Of a DNA stretch of 9,374 bases, positions 6,963 through 9,374 are shown piece after piece (the stretch's first letter is position 1; each line of letters starts with the position of its first letter). The stretch comes from Acetobacteraceae bacterium (GTDB taxonomy: Bacteria > Pseudomonadota > Alphaproteobacteria > Acetobacterales > Acetobacteraceae). The DNA lies in assembly GCA_025356735.1 (NCBI GenBank), contig JANXRT010000354.1:1-9374 (forward strand), read 5' to 3'. The notes under the pieces are model-generated. The model saw only the letters and a list, made by a program, of their open reading frames with translations. It ran no database searches and was not told the origin of the DNA. The translations under genes were made by a program, and so were the position numbers.

Positions 6963-6968
6963 CGGGGT

Positions 6969-6984
6969 CCGGGGCTGGTCCCGG
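6969..6984 (+). other. Second short hairpin just before coaX start
   Basis: CCGGG at 6969-6973 can pair with CCCGG at 6980-6984 around a 6-base loop. The structure ends 6 bases before the coaX ATG and would cover the place where a Shine-Dalgarno site should be, so it might lower coaX translation. The stem is only 5 bp and the evidence is weak. Confidence 0.25.
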
Positions 6985-6990
6985 CTTGCC

Positions 6991-7800
6991 ATGCTTCTAG
7001 TCATAGACGCCGGCAACACGAACATAGTCTTCGCCGTCCACGACGGCGAATGGCGCGGCATCTGGCGTATCGCCACCGACGACGCCCGCACCTCCGACGA
7101 ATACGCGGTCTGGATGCTGGCGTTGCTGACCCATTCCGGCTTGAAGCCAGCCCAGGTCTCGCGCGCCGTAATCGGCACCGTTGTCCCCGCCGCGCTCTAC
7201 CACCTGCGCCGCCTGTGCCGGGACTGGTTCCACGTCGAGCCGCTGATCGCCAGGGCCACCCTGGACTGGGGTTTTCAGATTAAGGTCGATCAGCCCGGCG
7301 AGGTCGGCGCCGACCGGCTGCTCAACTGCATGGCGGCGCACACCAAGTTCGGCGGCCCGCTGGTGATCGTCGATTTCGGCACCGCGACGACGTTCGATGT
7401 GGTCGATGGCGACGGCGCCTATCTGGGCGGCGTGATCGCGCCGGGCATCAACCTGTCGATCGAGGCGCTGCACCGCGCCGCCGCCCGGCTGCCGCGCATC
7501 GGCATTGGCCGGCCGCAATCGGTGATCGGCCGCGCCACGGTCCCCGCGATGCAGTCGGGCATCTACTGGGGCTATATCGGCCTGGTCGAGGGTCTGGTCG
7601 CGCGCATTCAGGCCGAATATGGCGGCCCGCTCAAGGTCATCGCCACCGGCGGCCTGGCGCCTCTGTTCGCCGAGGGCACCATGGTGATCGAACGGATCGA
7701 GCCCGATCTCACCCTGGACGGCCTGCGGATGTTGGCAGATCGCAACCCCGCCCCCACATTGTCGAAAGACAGGCAACGCATTCTCGATTCCGAGCTGTAG
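6991..7800 (+). CDS. coaX: Type III pantothenate kinase (CoaX)
   Basis: The 269-residue product phosphorylates pantothenate with ATP to 4'-phosphopantothenate, the first committed step of coenzyme A synthesis, in the cytoplasm. It belongs to the ASKHA-fold type III kinases, which as a family are not feedback-inhibited by CoA. Visible motifs: the N-terminal phosphate-binding LVIDAGNTN (3-11, Asp6), GADR (106-109, conserved acidic Asp108), the core DFGTATTFDVV (128-138), GGVIAPGI (146-153) and the adenosine-side IATGGLA (217-223). The length is within the usual 255-270 range. The ATG at 6991 places Asp6 exactly where the family has it. No good Shine-Dalgarno site is visible and a short hairpin lies just upstream. 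In many alphaproteobacteria coaX sits directly after birA (biotin ligase) in a nuoN-birA-coaX-rnj order; here birA is missing and only 58 bases separate nuoN from coaX. Confidence 0.97.
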   Translation: MLLVIDAGNTNIVFAVHDGEWRGIWRIATDDARTSDEYAVWMLALLTHSGLKPAQVSRAVIGTVVPAALYHLRRLCRDWFHVEPLIARATLDWGFQIKVDQPGEVGADRLLNCMAAHTKFGGPLVIVDFGTATTFDVVDGDGAYLGGVIAPGINLSIEALHRAAARLPRIGIGRPQSVIGRATVPAMQSGIYWGYIGLVEGLVARIQAEYGGPLKVIATGGLAPLFAEGTMVIERIEPDLTLDGLRMLADRNPAPTLSKDRQRILDSEL

Positions 7801-7840
7801 GCTCACCCACGACTCAACCCTTCAACGACGAAAGAACCTA

Positions 7841-9374
7841 ATGGACGCGACACCCGGAGATCTGGCCTTCCTGCCCCTGGGCGGGACGGGCGAGATCGGC
7901 ATGAACTTGAACCTCTACCGCTGCGGCGGGAAGTGGCTGGCGATCGATTGCGGCATCGGCTTCGGCGGCTCAGAACTGCCCGAGGTCGATGTCATGATGG
8001 CCGACCCCGGCTACATCGCCGAGCGGCGCGACCAGCTGCTCGGCCTGGTCATCACCCACGCGCATGAGGACCACATCGGCGCGGTCGCGCATTTATGGCC
8101 GCAGCTGCGCTGCCCGGTCTATGCAACGCCGTTCGCCGCCGCCATCCTGCGGCGCAAGCTGGGCGAGGTAGGCTTGGTCAACCAGGTCAGGATCCACGTT
8201 GTTCCGCCGGGCGGCGCCATCGACCTCGCTCCATTCTCGCTTCAGTTCCTGCGCGTGGCGCACTCCATCCCCGAAGCCCAGGCGCTGGCCATCACCACGC
8301 CGCACGGCATCATCGTCCACACCGGCGACTGGAAGCTGGACGCCAACCCGCTCGTCGGCCCCCCCACCGACGAAGACGCGTTCCGCGCGCTCGGCGACAA
8401 GGGCGTGCTGGCGATGGTCTGCGACAGCACCAACGCCATGGTCGACGGCCATTCGGGTTCCGAGGACGACGTCCGCAAGACCCTCACCGAGGTTATCGGC
8501 GGCATCAAGGGCCGCGTCGCCATGACCTGCTTTGCCTCCAACGTGGCGCGGATGCAGAGCGCCGCCCAGGCGGCCGAGGCCTGCGGGCGCAGCGTCGCCC
8601 TGGTCGGGCGATCCTTGCGCAACATCGAGGCCGCGGCGAGGGAATCCGGCTATCTCCGCGGCGTGCCGGCATTCCTTGGCGAGGACGATGTCGATGACGT
8701 TCCCGACGACAACATCCTCATCCTCGTCACCGGCAGCCAGGGCGAGGAGCGCAGCGCGCTGGCCCGCATCGCCATGGACACCCACCCGCGCATAGCGCTC
8801 GGCGAGGGCGACACGGTGATCTTCTCCAGCCGCGTCATCCCGGGCAACGAGCGCGCGATCAACACGGTGCAGGACAACCTCGCCCGCCGCGGCGTCCGCC
8901 TGATTACCGACGCCGACCACCCGGTGCACGTTTCCGGCCATCCCTGCCGCGAGGAATTGCGCCGTCTGTATGAGCTGGTGCGGCCGCGCTACTCGGTGCC
9001 GGTGCACGGCGAATGGCGGCATCTGTCCGCCCACGCCGCCCTGGCTCAGGAGATGGGCGCGCACCCGATCCTGCTGGAGGACGGCGACGTGCTCAGCTTG
9101 GCCCCCGGCCGCGCCGAGGTCATCGACAGCGCCCCGGTCGGCCGGCTGGTGCTCGACGCCAACCGCCTGGTGCCGCTCAACAGCGGCGTGCTGACCGCTC
9201 GGAGAAAAATGCTGTTCAACGGCATCGTGCTCGGCAGCTTCGCGGTCGACGCCACCGGGCGCATCGTAGGCGCCGCGCGTGTCAGCGCGCCGGGCCTGTT
9301 CGAGCCGGAAGACCCCGAAACCGCCCGCATCCTGCGCGAGTTCACGTCCTCCGTCGGCGACCTGCCGGCGCCGC
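7841..9374 (+). CDS. rnj: Ribonuclease J (metallo-beta-lactamase/beta-CASP), C-terminus cut by window
   Basis: The frame is open from ATG 7841 to the window end: 511 codons without a stop, while alphaproteobacterial RNase J is usually about 555-560 residues, so roughly 45 residues are missing. RNase J is a zinc-dependent 5'-3' exo- and endoribonuclease acting in mRNA decay and rRNA maturation. The start FLPLGGTGEIGMNLNLY (10-26) is typical. Metal-site residues are visible: THAHEDHIGA (72-81) with His73, His75, Asp77 and His78, His141 in VAHSIPE, and Asp163 in HTGDWK. The beta-CASP part shows CDSTNA (194-199), VTGSQGE (296-302), HVSGHPCREEL (363-373, His367) and VPVHGEWRHL (386-395, His389). 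The catalytic core is therefore complete within the window. A modest purine-rich GAAAG (7830-7834) precedes the start by 6 bases. The 40-base gap after coaX has no hairpin, so co-transcription with coaX is likely. Its linkage to coaX is a common alphaproteobacterial arrangement. Confidence 0.97.
   Translation, partial: MDATPGDLAFLPLGGTGEIGMNLNLYRCGGKWLAIDCGIGFGGSELPEVDVMMADPGYIAERRDQLLGLVITHAHEDHIGAVAHLWPQLRCPVYATPFAAAILRRKLGEVGLVNQVRIHVVPPGGAIDLAPFSLQFLRVAHSIPEAQALAITTPHGIIVHTGDWKLDANPLVGPPTDEDAFRALGDKGVLAMVCDSTNAMVDGHSGSEDDVRKTLTEVIGGIKGRVAMTCFASNVARMQSAAQAAEACGRSVALVGRSLRNIEAAARESGYLRGVPAFLGEDDVDDVPDDNILILVTGSQGEERSALARIAMDTHPRIALGEGDTVIFSSRVIPGNERAINTVQDNLARRGVRLITDADHPVHVSGHPCREELRRLYELVRPRYSVPVHGEWRHLSAHAALAQEMGAHPILLEDGDVLSLAPGRAEVIDSAPVGRLVLDANRLVPLNSGVLTARRKMLFNGIVLGSFAVDATGRIVGAARVSAPGLFEPEDPETARILREFTSSVGDLPAP

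Noticed and set aside
6944..6984. Intrinsic terminator ending the nuo operon
   Set aside because: Stems are present, but there is no T-tract after either one, so a rho-independent terminator call is not supported.
6933..7283. 116-codon plus-strand frame starting directly after nuoN, considered as a birA remnant
   Set aside because: Mostly an Arg-rich alternate-frame reading of coaX, with no biotin ligase motifs.
8093..9064. 323-codon minus-strand frame opposite rnj
   Set aside because: Shadow of the ribonuclease J gene, whose plus-strand frame carries all the catalytic motifs.

Overview
The window is the distal end of an alphaproteobacterial respiratory complex I (nuo) operon followed by two housekeeping genes. 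All genes read left to right on the + strand. The order nuoH-(small lipoprotein)-nuoI-nuoJ-nuoK-nuoL-nuoM-nuoN-coaX-rnj, the high GC with strongly G/C-biased third codon positions, and the linkage of nuo to coaX and ribonuclease J all point to a free-living alphaproteobacterium. The protein sequences look Rhodospirillales-like to my eye, but I cannot place the genus from sequence alone.

Region 1-480 holds the C-terminal 94 codons of NuoH and a 65-residue putative lipoprotein whose start overlaps the nuoH stop (ATGA) and whose last codons contain the nuoI Shine-Dalgarno sequence. Region 482-6932 holds six complete complex I genes: nuoI, which carries two [4Fe-4S] clusters in the connecting arm, and the membrane-arm genes nuoJ, nuoK, nuoL, nuoM and nuoN. 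They are tightly packed (1-4 base overlaps or gaps) except for a 61-base gap between nuoI and nuoJ. The key charged residues of the proton-pumping subunits are present, so the complex looks functional. A 58-base GC-rich spacer (6933-6990) with two potential hairpins separates nuoN from coaX (type III pantothenate kinase, first step of CoA synthesis). A 40-base spacer leads to the ribonuclease J gene, which runs off the window end.

Functionally, the nuo genes build the NADH:quinone oxidoreductase that couples NADH oxidation to proton translocation. coaX and rnj are unrelated to respiration and probably ride on the same or a partly uncoupled transcript. The points that deserve a second look are the small lipoprotein inside the complex I operon, the absence of birA between nuoN and coaX (where many alphaproteobacteria have it), a C-terminal extension on NuoJ, and the paired hairpins after nuoN. 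I found no mobile elements, tRNA or rRNA genes, CRISPR arrays or clear promoters. No stretch over 300 bases lacks a gene. I see no evidence of a wholly new system; this is mostly an ordinary core-metabolism region.
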